Below are positions 33,431 to 43,985 of a DNA stretch of 64,000 bases, piece by piece. The DNA lies in NCBI RefSeq assembly GCF_002994745.2, contig NC_037091.1, forward strand, positions 9,052,501 to 9,116,500. The letters run 5' to 3'. A program made the translations under genes and the position numbers. This DNA is from Rosa chinensis. Taxonomy: Eukaryota; Streptophyta; Magnoliopsida; Rosales; Rosaceae. The notes below the pieces were generated by a model. That model did no database searches. It saw only the letters and a list, made by a program, of their open reading frames with translations, and was not told the DNA's origin. Numbering within the stretch: position 1 is the stretch's first letter; every line of letters begins with the position of its first letter.

Positions 33431-33701
33431 GTTAAAAGTTAATCTAGTTCTTATGAATAATGAGGTGATGTTAAAAAAGGTCAGTTTTTAATTTTCCTCA
33501 TTCCTATTCTGCCCTTAAACCAACTCTCTCTCTCTCTCGTCTTCTTCTCCTCCACACACGCAGAGACCTCATAGAGAGTGTGAATGCCAAAGAACGACGC
33601 GTCTTTGGGATCGGTCTACGAGTTCTTAAAGCGGTGCCGACTCACTGGTAATCGGATCCCTCTAGATCGTTCAGGTCAATCGGGCGTCGTATGACGCCTC
33701 T

Positions 33702-33862
33702 TCATCTTTTGACGTACTTGTCGAGATAGGAGAGCGCGACATTGAAATCAAACGTCGCTTTGCGCTCGGAGAACCCGAGACAGAGGAAGGTGTGCTTGCC
33801 GGTGCCATCCTCGATCTTGAGGATGATGTAGCGAGACGAGTCGAGCACGGTCTTGACAAAGG
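33702..33862 (-). pseudogene. NECAP-domain fragment (At1g03900-like)
   Basis: The minus-strand frame reads [20 protein letters not shown], then [16 protein letters not shown] and DKYVKR before a TGA. This matches the NECAP (DUF1681) domain of plant At1g03900-like proteins, adaptin-ear-binding factors of clathrin coats: VLDSSRYFVLRIEDGRGKHAF and then GLGFSERNEAFDFNVAL and KYVRR. Upstream sequence in the frame does not match the family, so only about 54 residues remain. It lies antisense to the coiled-coil ORF that follows and is probably a transposed fragment. Confidence 0.75.
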
Positions 33863-34091
33863 TCGCTGGAGTTCGGATCCTCCAGTCGGATCTCGCACCG
33901 ATCCTTGCACGACCTTCTCCACTCTTGGCGAGCTTCTTGTTGCTACTGGCTGCGTCACTGACTTTGATGAGTGCCTCTAGGTGAGTCTATCTTCCTGGCT
34001 ATTTTGATTCGTTCTGCTTAGTTTCTCAAAATTGTTAGCTTAGTTTCTACTTTTCTTGACTCTTTGTTGATATTTCGAAATTTCTTCTCAG

Positions 34092-34910
34092 GACCAGAGT
34101 CCTGCCTGGCACAAGGAGGCGGTAACTGTTGTCGAGGAGGAGGAGGCTGGTGAGAATCCCGCTGAACCAAAATTTATGGTCGCAGCTGAGGAACCTCCTG
34201 TCCCCTAAGCGCCTGAAACAGAGGAAGAGGTGATCCCTCAACCTGTGCCGGAGGCAGCTCCTGTCGCGGAACCTCTTGAGGCTCCTGTCATTGTTCCTGC
34301 TCCACCACCAGCACCTCCCTCAAGACTAGAGCTTTTAGCCAGCGTGCTCGAAGTAACTCCACCCGGAGTTGTAGAAGATGCTAGGAAGGATCTTCATCGG
34401 CTTCTAGGACCTAACATTTTTCTATCCGGCGCATCCGCGGGAGCCTTAGAGTACCTGAGAGTGCTTCTCCATGAAGACGCTATCACTGAAGCCCAGTTCC
34501 TTGAGGTAGACAAATTGTTGAAGGATCTCCCTCGGTGGATCAACGAGAAGGCAGCCGTGAATGCGCAAGCCAGGCAGGCCCAAGCCCATCATCAGGCCAT
34601 TGCTCAACAAATGGACACCTTACGCGACTGCCTGGGTGAACGGCCCTCCTTTATTAAAGATATGAGGCTCGTGGAGAACCACTTTCAGGCCCAAATCCAA
34701 GAGCTTCAGGCCCAACTAACTGTTGTGAGGGCCAGAATTGCCCATGAGGAACCCCATCTAAAACAACCTTTGGTCGCTTCTGAGACACTTTCTCAAAACC
34801 TGGCCCAAGCTCGCGAAGCAGACCAATAAGCCAATCAAGTTGCCGCTGACGCTAGCTTTCGTCTGGATGAACATTTCCTTCTCCTAACTTATGCGGGCCG
34901 AGAGCTTTAG
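34092..34910 (+). pseudogene. C-terminal coiled-coil part of a plant-mobile-domain-type ORF
   Basis: An exon-like frame follows a TTCTTCTCAG acceptor at 34091. It is interrupted by TAA at 34206 and TAA at 34827 but stays in register to TAG at 34908. It encodes a Pro/Glu-rich stretch (VPEAAPVAEPLEAPVIVPAP) and then a Gln/Leu-rich coiled coil (HFQAQIQELQAQLTVVRARI). Such tails are typical of the transposon-derived plant mobile domain (aminotransferase-like) proteins abundant in eudicots. The PMD itself is not here. The family name is from recall; function unknown. Confidence 0.5.
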
Positions 34911-35234
34911 GCCTCTTAGTCACATGCCCCATTATTTTTTATAATATGAACAATATTAATATTAATATTATTAGTAATGTAGTCCACTTTGTTGGCCCAA
35001 ATTCTCTTTTACTTTCATAGGTTACAAAGTGTTTTAACTTTACCTTAACTACGCATTTCAAAAAGATTATCTCGAAATGGAAAGGTTATCTCCTTGAAGA
35101 CCGTTCCGTTACCCACGCGTCTTCAATTCTCCTTCATTTCCGAGATCATAGCATTGAATTCTCTTGATGACTCTATTGATGGAGTTGGGTTAATTCCAAC
35201 TGTCCATCAAAGGGTTGAGGCCACTGAAGCTGGC

Positions 35235-35725
35235 CCTATAAATACTTGTACTTGGTGAGACGAAGATATGTGCAACCATGGCCTTCCCAGAAATAACCTT
35301 GCAAGCCCTACTTCTCTTCCTTCTTTTCCTGAAATCTTCCCCTCATGACATCACCTCTAGCCTCTGAATCTTAGGCTTTATGGCGAAATCTCAGTTCCTG
35401 GGTAGGCCTTATGGCTTAATCTCAGGACAGCCGCGTGTCTTTGGTCTTTTGACATCCTGGGTGGAATTCACCGATTACAGTTTGGCTGAAGAGCACGCGG
35501 CTCTCCTAACGTGGGATACCACCTTCTGAGGAGTCTCTCTCCTTAGGTTCCCTCGCGCGGAGCAATTCAAAGAAGGGTGGGAGGCCACCCAAGGCTGTAC
35601 GTTCTTCTTTGGCATCCTACCTCCTGGACTTAGTGGATCAAACTTCTGTTTTGTCCCGGAAGGAGATGGGGTAACTGGGCTGCGCTTTCCTCTAATAACC
35701 GTACTCAGTCCGGAGGATGTATGAC
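35235..35725 (+). pseudogene. N-terminal part of a PMD-type or retroelement ORF, broken
   Basis: A CCCTATAAATACTTG promoter-like site near 35240 is followed by an ATG at about 35380. The frame reads MAKSQFLGRPYGLISGQPRV, then SWVEFTDYSLAEEHAALLTW, a TGA at 35527, then RAEQFKEGWEATQGCTFFFG and a second TGA at 35722. The first stop falls in a context where Arg (CGA) is likely. I do not recognise the protein with certainty; it resembles the start of transposon-derived ORFs associated with coiled-coil tails like the one at 34092. It lies downstream of that C-terminal piece, so the pieces are in permuted order. Confidence 0.4.
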
Positions 35726-38123
35726 AGGAGCGGTTGGGATAATTATTTCCTTCCCTCTCCTTGCAGTACATATGATAGCAGCTGCAGCCCAGATAGGAGG
35801 GGGGAGAAGAGAGGAAGGGTAAGAGCGATCCTCCCCATGACCCCCTCCTGACAGAAAATCCAGAAGATCCAGAAGCACTTAGAAGATCTGAAATCTTGTG
35901 TTTTTTAGTCACTTTTGGCTTGTAATCTGTAGATGTAACTTCCGCGAATGTACACTACTAGCAAAACGGGTTACTAACACAAATTTAAATCTGTGTGAAA
36001 TAATGCTATTTCACACGGATGTCAGTTGGTAAAAGGCTATACCCACAGTGCAAGCACGGAATGTTTTTCGGTTGCCTTCGGAGGGGACGCTAATGCTCTA
36101 TTCACACGGTTTTTAGAGTCCGTGTGAAAATTCTTGTGGGTCCCACTTGTCTTCCATCATGCATAGTTATATTTTATGTAATCCGTGTGTGTTAAAAATA
36201 ATATTTTAATATATCAGTCAGTATGGAATAACCTCTTTTAACTCACACTGAACTGTGAGTTCTGTATGGAAAAGTGATGGTATTCAAAAAAAAAATTGCA
36301 GATTAATTAACAAATTCATCTGCAACCAATTATTTTTCCAGAACATTTCATCCAATTCTCAAAATCTCCAATTTCCTTGATGGCACTGTTCATAGAATGA
36401 TTGATGTTGAGCCATAGATCCGTTTGCTTTGATCGTTAAAGCCAAATCTCATGCTCGATTCACTCCTCATTCACAAACGATTCTTGCACTCCGTCGTTTG
36501 CCGCCTGTGCGTTCGCAGCGCTTGAGGGAGTTCTGGTGGTGGTCCTGGACCAATTGGTTTTCCTCTTGCAGGAATCTGAAAATCAAGTAAGGTAAAAAGG
36601 TTATCCAAGCAATCTAATCGCAATCTCCAAATTACCAACCTTACAAATACCCATCAATCAAAGAAATAAGGTCAAAGAAGGAACCCAGAAACTTACTATC
36701 TCATAAGAACATATTTCAAGGCTTGTAAACAGAAATCAATGAAATTAAGGTCAAAGAAGGGACCATCAAGACCAAAATTGTATCCTCATCAGCAAAAAGT
36801 TGTACGGCCCGCATCATGGTAAGATCCAAAGATCCCTTCATCTGGTCCTTCAATTCCTGGACACACAATCAACAAAATGCTAAAAACAAATCAATTCACA
36901 AAACAATTTGACATCAAAAATCAAAAATAGAGGGATACTAGGAGGCTCAGATATATTGGGTATGAGAAATTTTTCATTCACAGAAAATCAGAGTGGTGCA
37001 TGACTTCCTCAGAGAATCATCATAGTCTCGTTCAAAATTATAAACACAGAGACAAGAAAGAAGATAAGAAACTGAGAAAAGGAAAATAGATACAGAGGCT
37101 TCAAATTGCTTTTGTCGATCTCTTGTTTTTTCAATTAAAGTGTAATTGCATCTGTTGAGAATGGAGATATGGGGTTGGGGGAAGGCTAAGCTTCTCTGAG
37201 GGAGGAAGAAGGTGATTAGACGAAGGAGGTTGGATGAGGCAGCAGAGTGACGAGGAGGAAGGAAGGAGGGAGGGAGGGAGAGGCAATAATGACAGGGAGA
37301 GAGAGAGGCGATGATGATGGAGTAAATGAAGTTTAGGTTAGTTTACAAATGATTTAGGGGGGTGAAATTTGCACACCCCATATTACAATCTGCACTCCCT
37401 TTGTGTTTGTTTAATATTTTTTGCTTGCATTTCCACATTTTCATTATACTATCCCACATTTGCCCTTATTCTCAGCTTTCAAGACACACACTGGCCTTTT
37501 CACCTACCGGTTCATCACTCTCCAAAATTAAACTGCCCAGATTCATATTGATTCCCCAATGAACACAATGAAAGTAGGATTGATACCCAATATTGATGCC
37601 CAATTTTAAAACACAAATCTTCTAAATTGGTACCAAAATTCTACACTAAATCTTTCAAAATTTTCCATTATCCAAACCACCATTCACAAAGGAACCATTA
37701 CTTCTTGATCAACTTCCTTTCAAAGGTATTATTGAGCTTCTTTTTACTCTTGAAGGCAGAAGAGAAACCCCTGCAAATATATCATCTTCCCACATACCAT
37801 AACTTGATCAGCTCCGACGTCTAACACGAGAGAGAGAGAGAGAGAGGGAGCTCCCCTGTAGCAGATAGATAGAGAGAGAGAGGCTTAATTTGGTGTGCTT
37901 TCGATGCTCAAATATTGTTGAATTGGAAAATTAGCAGACACCAATGCAATTGTGATTCTCAGTTTTGGAGATGAGTTTTTGAGAACTCTCGGTGATCTTG
38001 TATACCCAGAAAGCGATCTTTGATGCGGTGATTGGATTCGTCAAATTTTGGGGTTTGCTTCAATCTGGGCTCTTTTGATTTCCCCCTTTTTTGGGTCTGT
38101 GAACGAATTAGTGAGAGGAAGAA

Positions 38124-38280
38124 ATGAACAGTGCTGATGAGGTCGTCGCAGCAGCTCTGGGGGTCCTCCACCGGCGCCTCTCGATCTCAACAGACCCACC
38201 CATCTCGGCCGGCATATTCCTACCCAAATCCACCGACCCGACCCGGAAGCCCCCCTCCTCTACCTCCAAACGTGTGGCAA
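38124..38280 (+). pseudogene. Captured first exon of an unidentified gene
   Basis: The frame starts MNSADEVVAAALGVLHRRLS and continues through a Pro/Ser/Thr-rich stretch (STDPPISAGIFLPKSTDPTR) until it runs into the inverted repeat. The ATG context (GAAATGAAC) and the upstream UTR-like sequence suggest the 5' end of a host gene was captured. I cannot name the gene. Confidence 0.4.
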
Positions 38281-38338
38281 GTTGTATAAATTCATATGTC
38301 CAGCTTCACTACGATTCTTAGCTCTGAAAGCAAGAGTA

Positions 38339-38340
<2 letters not shown>

Positions 38341-38388
<48 letters not shown>
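38341..38388. repeat. (GA)n microsatellite
   Basis: An uninterrupted run of GA units within the nested TIR element, giving (SL)n-type frames on the other strand that are not genes. Confidence 0.95.
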
Positions 38389-38390
<2 letters not shown>

Positions 38391-39180
38391 AAGAAAAATG
38401 TTGTAATTTGTAAGGGTAATATCGGAAAAACACATGTAGGGAACATATAAAAATATTAAAATTGATAGTGGGAGTGCAGATTGTAATATAGGGTGTGCAA
38501 ATTTCACCCCCCATGATTTATGGGTAAAATTGCAACAGATATCCGTGTGAAAAGCATGTGTAATTTTTACAGATGTCTGTATGTATTGATCTCAATGAAC
38601 CCGTAAATCGCCATTTGAAAGTTTACACGGAATTCTATATGCATGTTATTTTCTCACACAGATGTCTGTATCTTCATTTCATACAGATATCTGTGTGAAA
38701 TGAGCATCACACAGATATCTATGTGAAAATATTTTAGCGACGAAAAACCGTCTCTCTACAATTCACATGGCACAAAAAACAATTATTTTTAAATTAACTT
38801 ATATTTAATATATACAGAAATATGTGTGAATTAGGTTTCACACGGATAACCGTGTGAGTAGAATTTATCTTTTCACACGGAAGTCTGTATGTGATATTTT
38901 TTCACACAGATTCCTGTGTCTATTGTTATTTCATAAACTCTTGCGGGCCCAATTTACTTATTTCACACGGTTTTCTATATATATTGCCAATGCACACTGA
39001 TATCCGTGACTCTGTAAAATCTGTGTGAGATGCCTGTTTTGCTAATAGTGGTATTTCATTGCTTCTAGCCGCAAAGCCACTTTATGAATACAAGAATTTT
39101 GTTGCCTTCAATCTTTATCTTCAATCTTCTAATGTTTATTACAAGGCCTCTGGTATAGGCCAGTTACATATATTTATAAC

Positions 39181-40710
39181 GATTAAATTATGTTTAGTCC
39201 ATGTACTATGACCATTTTTTCGTTTCAGTCCCTAACATTCTCAATTAATCTGAAAAGTCCCTAACGTCAAAATTTCCGTTTGATTGATCCCTCCAGCGTC
39301 AAATAAGGAGTTGGCATTAGGTGAAATGTCCAATATACCCCTCTGTTATTTCTTTTTTTCTTTTTTCTGTTTCCTTTTTAATTTCTTTTTTCCTTTTTTA
39401 TTTTTCATTTTTCCTTTTTAATGACCATCGTATCCAGTATCCTGCTGCATCGGTAGCGCCACGTCGGTGAACCAATCCAAATCGATCTGAAACCCCAATT
39501 CTTGTTCTCCACGCCAGCGACCCTTTTTTTGTTTTTTTCCTTTTTAATTTCTTTTTTCTTTTTTCTTTTTTCTTTTTTCTTTTTTCTTTTTTCTTTTTTC
39601 TTTTTTCTTTTTTCTTTTTCTTTTTTCTTTTTTCTTTTTTCTTTTTCTTTTTCCTTTTTCCTTTTTCCTTTTTTCTTTTTTCTTTTTCCTTTTTAATGAC
39701 CATCGTATCCTGCTGCATTGGTAGCGCCACGTCGGCGAACTAGTCCAGATCGACCCGAAACCCCAATTATTGTTCTCCACGCCGGCGGCCATTTTTCTTT
39801 TCCGTCACTATTCTGCTTCTTCAGTTCTGGTTTTGGTCAACTTGGCCATCAAAAACCATCATTTCAACCGGACCCAAAATCCAAATCACCATTTTGAGCA
39901 AGACCCAAAAACCTTAGGGTCTTAAAAAATGGTAGTTTTCAGTGAAAAATTTCCAAATTGAGACTTGAAGTGGAGAGACAAAGTGAGATTTGAGTGGGAG
40001 AGAGAGAAGTAGGCTGTGAAAACAAGAGGGGAGTGGTTTAGTGGCGAATTTCTGAGCAGATTGTGATCTGCTTGTGTTTGGGTGATGGCGTCGGTGTCAA
40101 TGGAGGCGACGGCGGATCCCAACAGAGGGAGATGGCTTCAGAGAAGGTGAAGAAGTGATCGATCAGCTTCTAGCCTCTTGCTTTTGCTCGATGTCCATCT
40201 CTGCACCGCCAAACTAGGTCTTTGCTGGGTTTGGTTTCAATTTGGGGAGAGAAATATATGAGTTTTGAAGTTTGATCGGAATGGGATTGGTGGGTTGAGG
40301 AAGTAGAAAGTAGGCAAAACGAAAAGAAAAGAAAAAAGGAAAAAAAGAAATTAAAAAGGAACAAGAAAAAAAGAAGAAAAAGCAAAAAAGAAATTAAAAG
40401 GGAAAAAAAGAAAAAAGAAGAAAAAAATTAAAAAGGAACAAGAAAAACATAAGAAAAAGCAAAAACGAAATTAAAAAGAAAAAAGAAAAAAAGGAAAAAA
40501 AGAAATTAAAGTAGAAAAAAAAATTAAAAAGGAAAAAGAAATAACAGAGGGGTATATTGGACATTTCACCTAAGGCCAACTTCTAATTTGACGCGGGAGG
40601 GACCAATCAGACAGAAATTTTGACGTTAGGGACTTTTTCAGATTAATTGAAAATGTCAGAGACTGAAATGAAAAAAGGGTCATAGTACAGGGACTAAACA
40701 TAATTTAATC
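39181..40710. mobile_element. Long-TIR element with polypyrimidine and polypurine arms
   Basis: The first ~170 bp (GATTAAATTATGTTTAGTCC onward, including CAAAATTTCCGT and CCAATATACCCCTCTGTTA) reappear inverted at 40540-40710. The T+C-rich arm (CTTTTTT)n at about 39340-39700 is mirrored by an A+G-rich arm at 40318-40545. Two tandem copies of a ~100-bp unit beginning AATGACCATCGTATCC lie at 39420 and 39696. There is no transposase. The long TIRs recall Mutator-like elements, but I could not find a 9-bp TSD, so the class is uncertain. Confidence 0.7.
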
Positions 40711-41500
40711 CTAAAAATAATTCATAAACCTTACCAAATTTTGATCAAGATCAATCTCGATGACAAAGTTAAAGGTTATCCTGTCAGCAGATTATAAATT
40801 AGTTTTCACCCAATCACCCAATCATCCAAAGACCACAACTTTAAACAAAACCCAGAATAATCGATTCCAGAAGAACTTGAATAAAAAAAAAATTCAGATC
40901 AACCTCTTCTTTTATCCATCCTATCTCTTCATTTCAAAAACCAATGAAACGGAAATCAATATGGAAATTTCTGTTTGTGAGTGAAAATAGAAGAGTCGCT
41001 AGCTTTTTAAACTGCCCAGAAATTACCTGAATAAAATAAACGAAGACGGTTCAAAACAAGTACCTGAATCTCTCTATCTCTTGTACAAAGCAAAAGACAG
41101 ACACTCGATCGCTCTATCTCTCTATCACCGCCGATCTGTCTATCTCCCTCTTGATTGCGTTTTTCTTATCTGTAGATTTGGATCAGTAGACGTCTGGAAG
41201 TCATGGAACTTCTGGAAGGGTCAGCGGAGGCTAAAAACAGAGCAAGCTGTAGTTGCGATTCTCCGCTTGACGGGTTTTCTAGACTTTCTGTAGCAGCCCG
41301 AAATTGTGAGAAAAATCCAGAGGCATAACCGTCACTCCACAATTACATGAACAGTTGGAAAAGTTGTAAACAGTTAACTCAACTTTCATATAATGTAAAG
41401 TAACAGTAATGGGAGTCCTGCGCCATTTAAAAAAATAAATAGATAAACAACAATAATAAATAATAGTAATAAAATAGGAATATTTGGACGGGCCCAACAC
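40711..41500. other. Spacer upstream of small gene
   Basis: No coding frame with recognisable domains. C+T-rich stretches (CTCTCTATCTC words at 41070-41150) look like UTR or promoter sequence of some gene, but I cannot assign one. Confidence 0.4.
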
Positions 41501-41549
41501 ATGTAAAAAGGGCCCAACCCACCCAACACCGTATGTCCAAGTATATAAA
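41497..41549 (+). promoter_or_regulatory. Site II motifs and TATA box of small gene
   Basis: Two GGGCCCAAC elements (about 41491 and 41511) precede TATATAAA at 41542-41549. The ATG lies at 41603, so transcription would start near 41575. GGCCCA site II motifs are targets of TCP factors and are common upstream of ribosomal and mitochondrial genes. Confidence 0.55.
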
Positions 41550-41602
41550 GGCATACATAGCTAGCGAAGCCTAATTCCGCAGTCCAGAATTCTCGCCGAA
41601 TC

Positions 41603-42779
41603 ATGGTGTCGCCCGTCTTTATGTATGTTCTCCAAGGAGCCGTTATGGGACTCGTGGTTGCTGGAGCCGCTTACGAGGTGACACCTCGTGTCCAAGACAG
41701 TCTCAAACGTTGGATAATTTCCAATGAAGAGATACTGAAATCTAGCCGCAATATAATAAGAATGGAGGAGAATGAGAGGTTGATTTATTCCGCAATATTC
41801 CAGATTTATTTTCTTTGATGTGTATCTCTTAATTTTTCTGATCGATATGTTCCTTTATTAATTACAGACGCTAGTAGGATTCTGAATTCTCTAGCTTGTT
41901 TGGATTTACATTCTGGGCTGTTGTTCTGCAGATTTCCCCATTTAACCTATAATTAATCAATTAATTTCGTTTGTTAAGTCTCTATTTTCATCAAAATTAA
42001 TGCCTTCTTGTTGTCCTGTATTCTTTTTTGTCATCATCAAGTATTTTGAATTTAGGTTGGTTTGTGGAATAATATAACTATGTAAGTTGCTTAGAAATTC
42101 CAATACAAATAATTTTCTTCCTGTTGTTTTTGTTTTTGTTCGGGAAAGGTAGCAAGGATGGTAACAAGTTATGGGTATGAAACTTGAACCCTTTCTTTGT
42201 TGGTCTTGTGTGTTGTTTAGCCTAGTGGGACTATCACTTTTTGCATGACTACTTTAATTACAATAGTCTTGCTGCGATCTGAACCAGTTATTAGCCTCTG
42301 ATTATATCCCCTTCCTATCAAAACCATTGCTCTTATATAAGAACAACTTGTAATGTCTAAGTAAAGTTGATTCAATATTTGAGTTAGATCAGTTGATGTG
42401 AATTCTTAATTCATGGTTGTTTTTGGTTAGGGCCAATGTTATTATTTTAGTCTTTTACACCATCACTTTGGACCACATTTGAAATGTGTAGGGAGGGTTG
42501 CTGAACCATCTTTCCATATTCATTTATTTTAGTCATCAAGTATTTTGAATTTAGGTTGTTTTGTGGAATACAAGTATGTGCAGCACAAGTTGCTTATATG
42601 AAAATTTTTGCAAGTTTCTTCTTTAATCAATGAACTGGCCTAGCTTTTCTGTGTAGTCTGCTTTTGTTTTCATCTTTTATCTGTTCAACTGGTTTTCATT
42701 TCCATGTTGAGATTCTTATGTGACATTAACTTCTATGTCCGGTTTTTGATTCATTTGCAGGAGGCGGGGATGGCTCTAA
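41603..42779 (+). CDS. Small two-exon gene of unknown function
   Basis: Exon 1 (41603-41778) starts at ATG with a clear TATA box and site II motifs upstream. A GT donor at 41779 and a TTTGCAG acceptor before 42761 define an intron of about 980 bp, and exon 2 ends at TAA 42777-42779. The 64-residue product starts MVSPVFMYVLQGAVMGLVVA, a hydrophobic segment, and continues with a charged amphipathic part (VQDSLKRWIISNEEILK) to a basic end (ENERRRGWL). I do not recognise it. If the intron were not used the frame would end at 41818 instead. It may be a small membrane or organelle protein. The other small gene at 29304 has a similar design. Confidence 0.6.
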
Positions 42780-43766
42780 GGTTCAGAAATGAACCCGTCA
42801 TATTGTGAATTTGTGGAAGCCTACGTACTTTTGGCTTTATGTAATTTGTGAGAGACAACTTTTGGCTTTATGTAACTATAACTACATTTACGCTCAGTAT
42901 TTCTCATGTCTTAGTTTAGAAGGTTCTGTTCTGTACCTTAATTTAGGGAATTTAGGGTGGTGTATTCATTTAAGAGTCTAGGATTTTTTTGTATTTTGAA
43001 AGTCTATAGGTATTCAATTGAGATTTTAAACAATTCTTTAAAATCTTGATGTATTCAATTAAGATTTAAAATTATCTATTCAAATATGCAGATATTCAAA
43101 AGTATATTGATTTTTAAGGATTTCATTAAATGCTGGATTTTGGAGGATTTTATAGTGCTTTTTATACATATCAAAATTTAAAAACAATCCAACCATTTCC
43201 CAAGAGATTTTGATGGATTCTTTCTTACTCAAAAAATGAAGAAGTTATTCACCAAACAAAAAAAAAACAAGATGAAGCAGCTCTCAATAGGTGATATTCA
43301 TCTATTTTGTCTTAGACCTATCTTCCTACTATCCTCCTCTGCCTCTGCCTTTGCTCTCATCTAATAATTTTTTTTATTTTTATCACTATAGTTTTGGAAG
43401 CCTTAATCCTTCTAGCTAATTAAGCTCACTTTCAATGGTATTGTTTAGAGGATATATACATACATGTTTTTTTTTTTTTTTGAATTAAACCCGAAACCAG
43501 GTGCCGATATATATACATATATTCATCTAAAGCCAGAATAAATCGTTACATACACACATATTTCTTTTGTAGATTATTTTTTGTATAACATTTTGGTTGA
43601 TTAGTTTTCTCTTATTATTCATATAGTACACAACATAAAGAATGGTAGATTGCCACATATATATACGTTTTTGTCACTGATATAGTATTATAGTTGGATC
43701 CATACATCCAATGCTTTTAAAGAAGAAGAAAGAAAGAAAAAATTAATCTATCAAAAACATCATAAG

Positions 43767-43985
43767 TGTTTTAGAGAAACTGAATTTTGGGAGGAATTTG
43801 CTGTGTATTCTCATTGATAATAGGGGCCTCTTTATATAGAGGATTACAATGCATAGAATCTCAATCATACAAGGAAAGTAATTCTACATTGATTAGGATT
43901 CTAGATCCTTCTAATTAAATCCTATTACCACTAGGTCAAGTAACCTAGAGTTTGGGCTAAACACAAATTAGGTTTTCCTTGAACA
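43767..43985 (-). repeat. 3' LTR of the young copia element
   Basis: A 219-bp LTR, TGTTCAAGGAAAACC...CTAAAACA on the minus strand. It differs from the other LTR at one base that I can see (in the ACTAGGTCAAG/ACTAAGTCAAG region). The purine tract AACACAAGGGGGAG (minus strand) lies at its inner edge. ATAAG at 43762-43766 is one TSD copy. Confidence 0.92.

Larger units (their letters stand above)
37357..38512. mobile_element. Nested TIR element carrying a captured first exon
   Basis: Terminal inverted repeats of about 43 bp (GGGGGGTGAAATTTGCACAC then CCATATTACAATCTGCACTCCC) bound 1156 bp. ATGATTTA is repeated on both sides (37349-37356 and 38513-38520), an 8-bp TSD. No transposase is present. 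Inside is a 5'-UTR-like stretch leading to an ATG at 38124. The superfamily is hAT-like from TSD length, but termini starting with G runs are unusual for hAT, so a MULE-like origin is also possible. Confidence 0.8.
35953..39050. mobile_element. Non-autonomous CACTA (En/Spm) transposon
   Basis: The termini are CACTACTAGCAAAACGGG and, read inward from the right, CACTATTAGCAAAACAGG. A 3-bp GTA duplication flanks it (35950-35952 and 39051-39053). Subterminal regions on both sides repeat TTCACACGGAT- and TCTGTGTGAAA-type motifs many times, as expected for TNPA-type binding arrays. There is no transposase frame. A second transposon is nested at 37357-38512. Confidence 0.9.

Noticed and set aside
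39398..39792. Lys/Arg-rich frames of repeated KKEKRK units
   Set aside because: They are translations of the (CTTTTTT)n tract in an inverted-repeat arm, not proteins.
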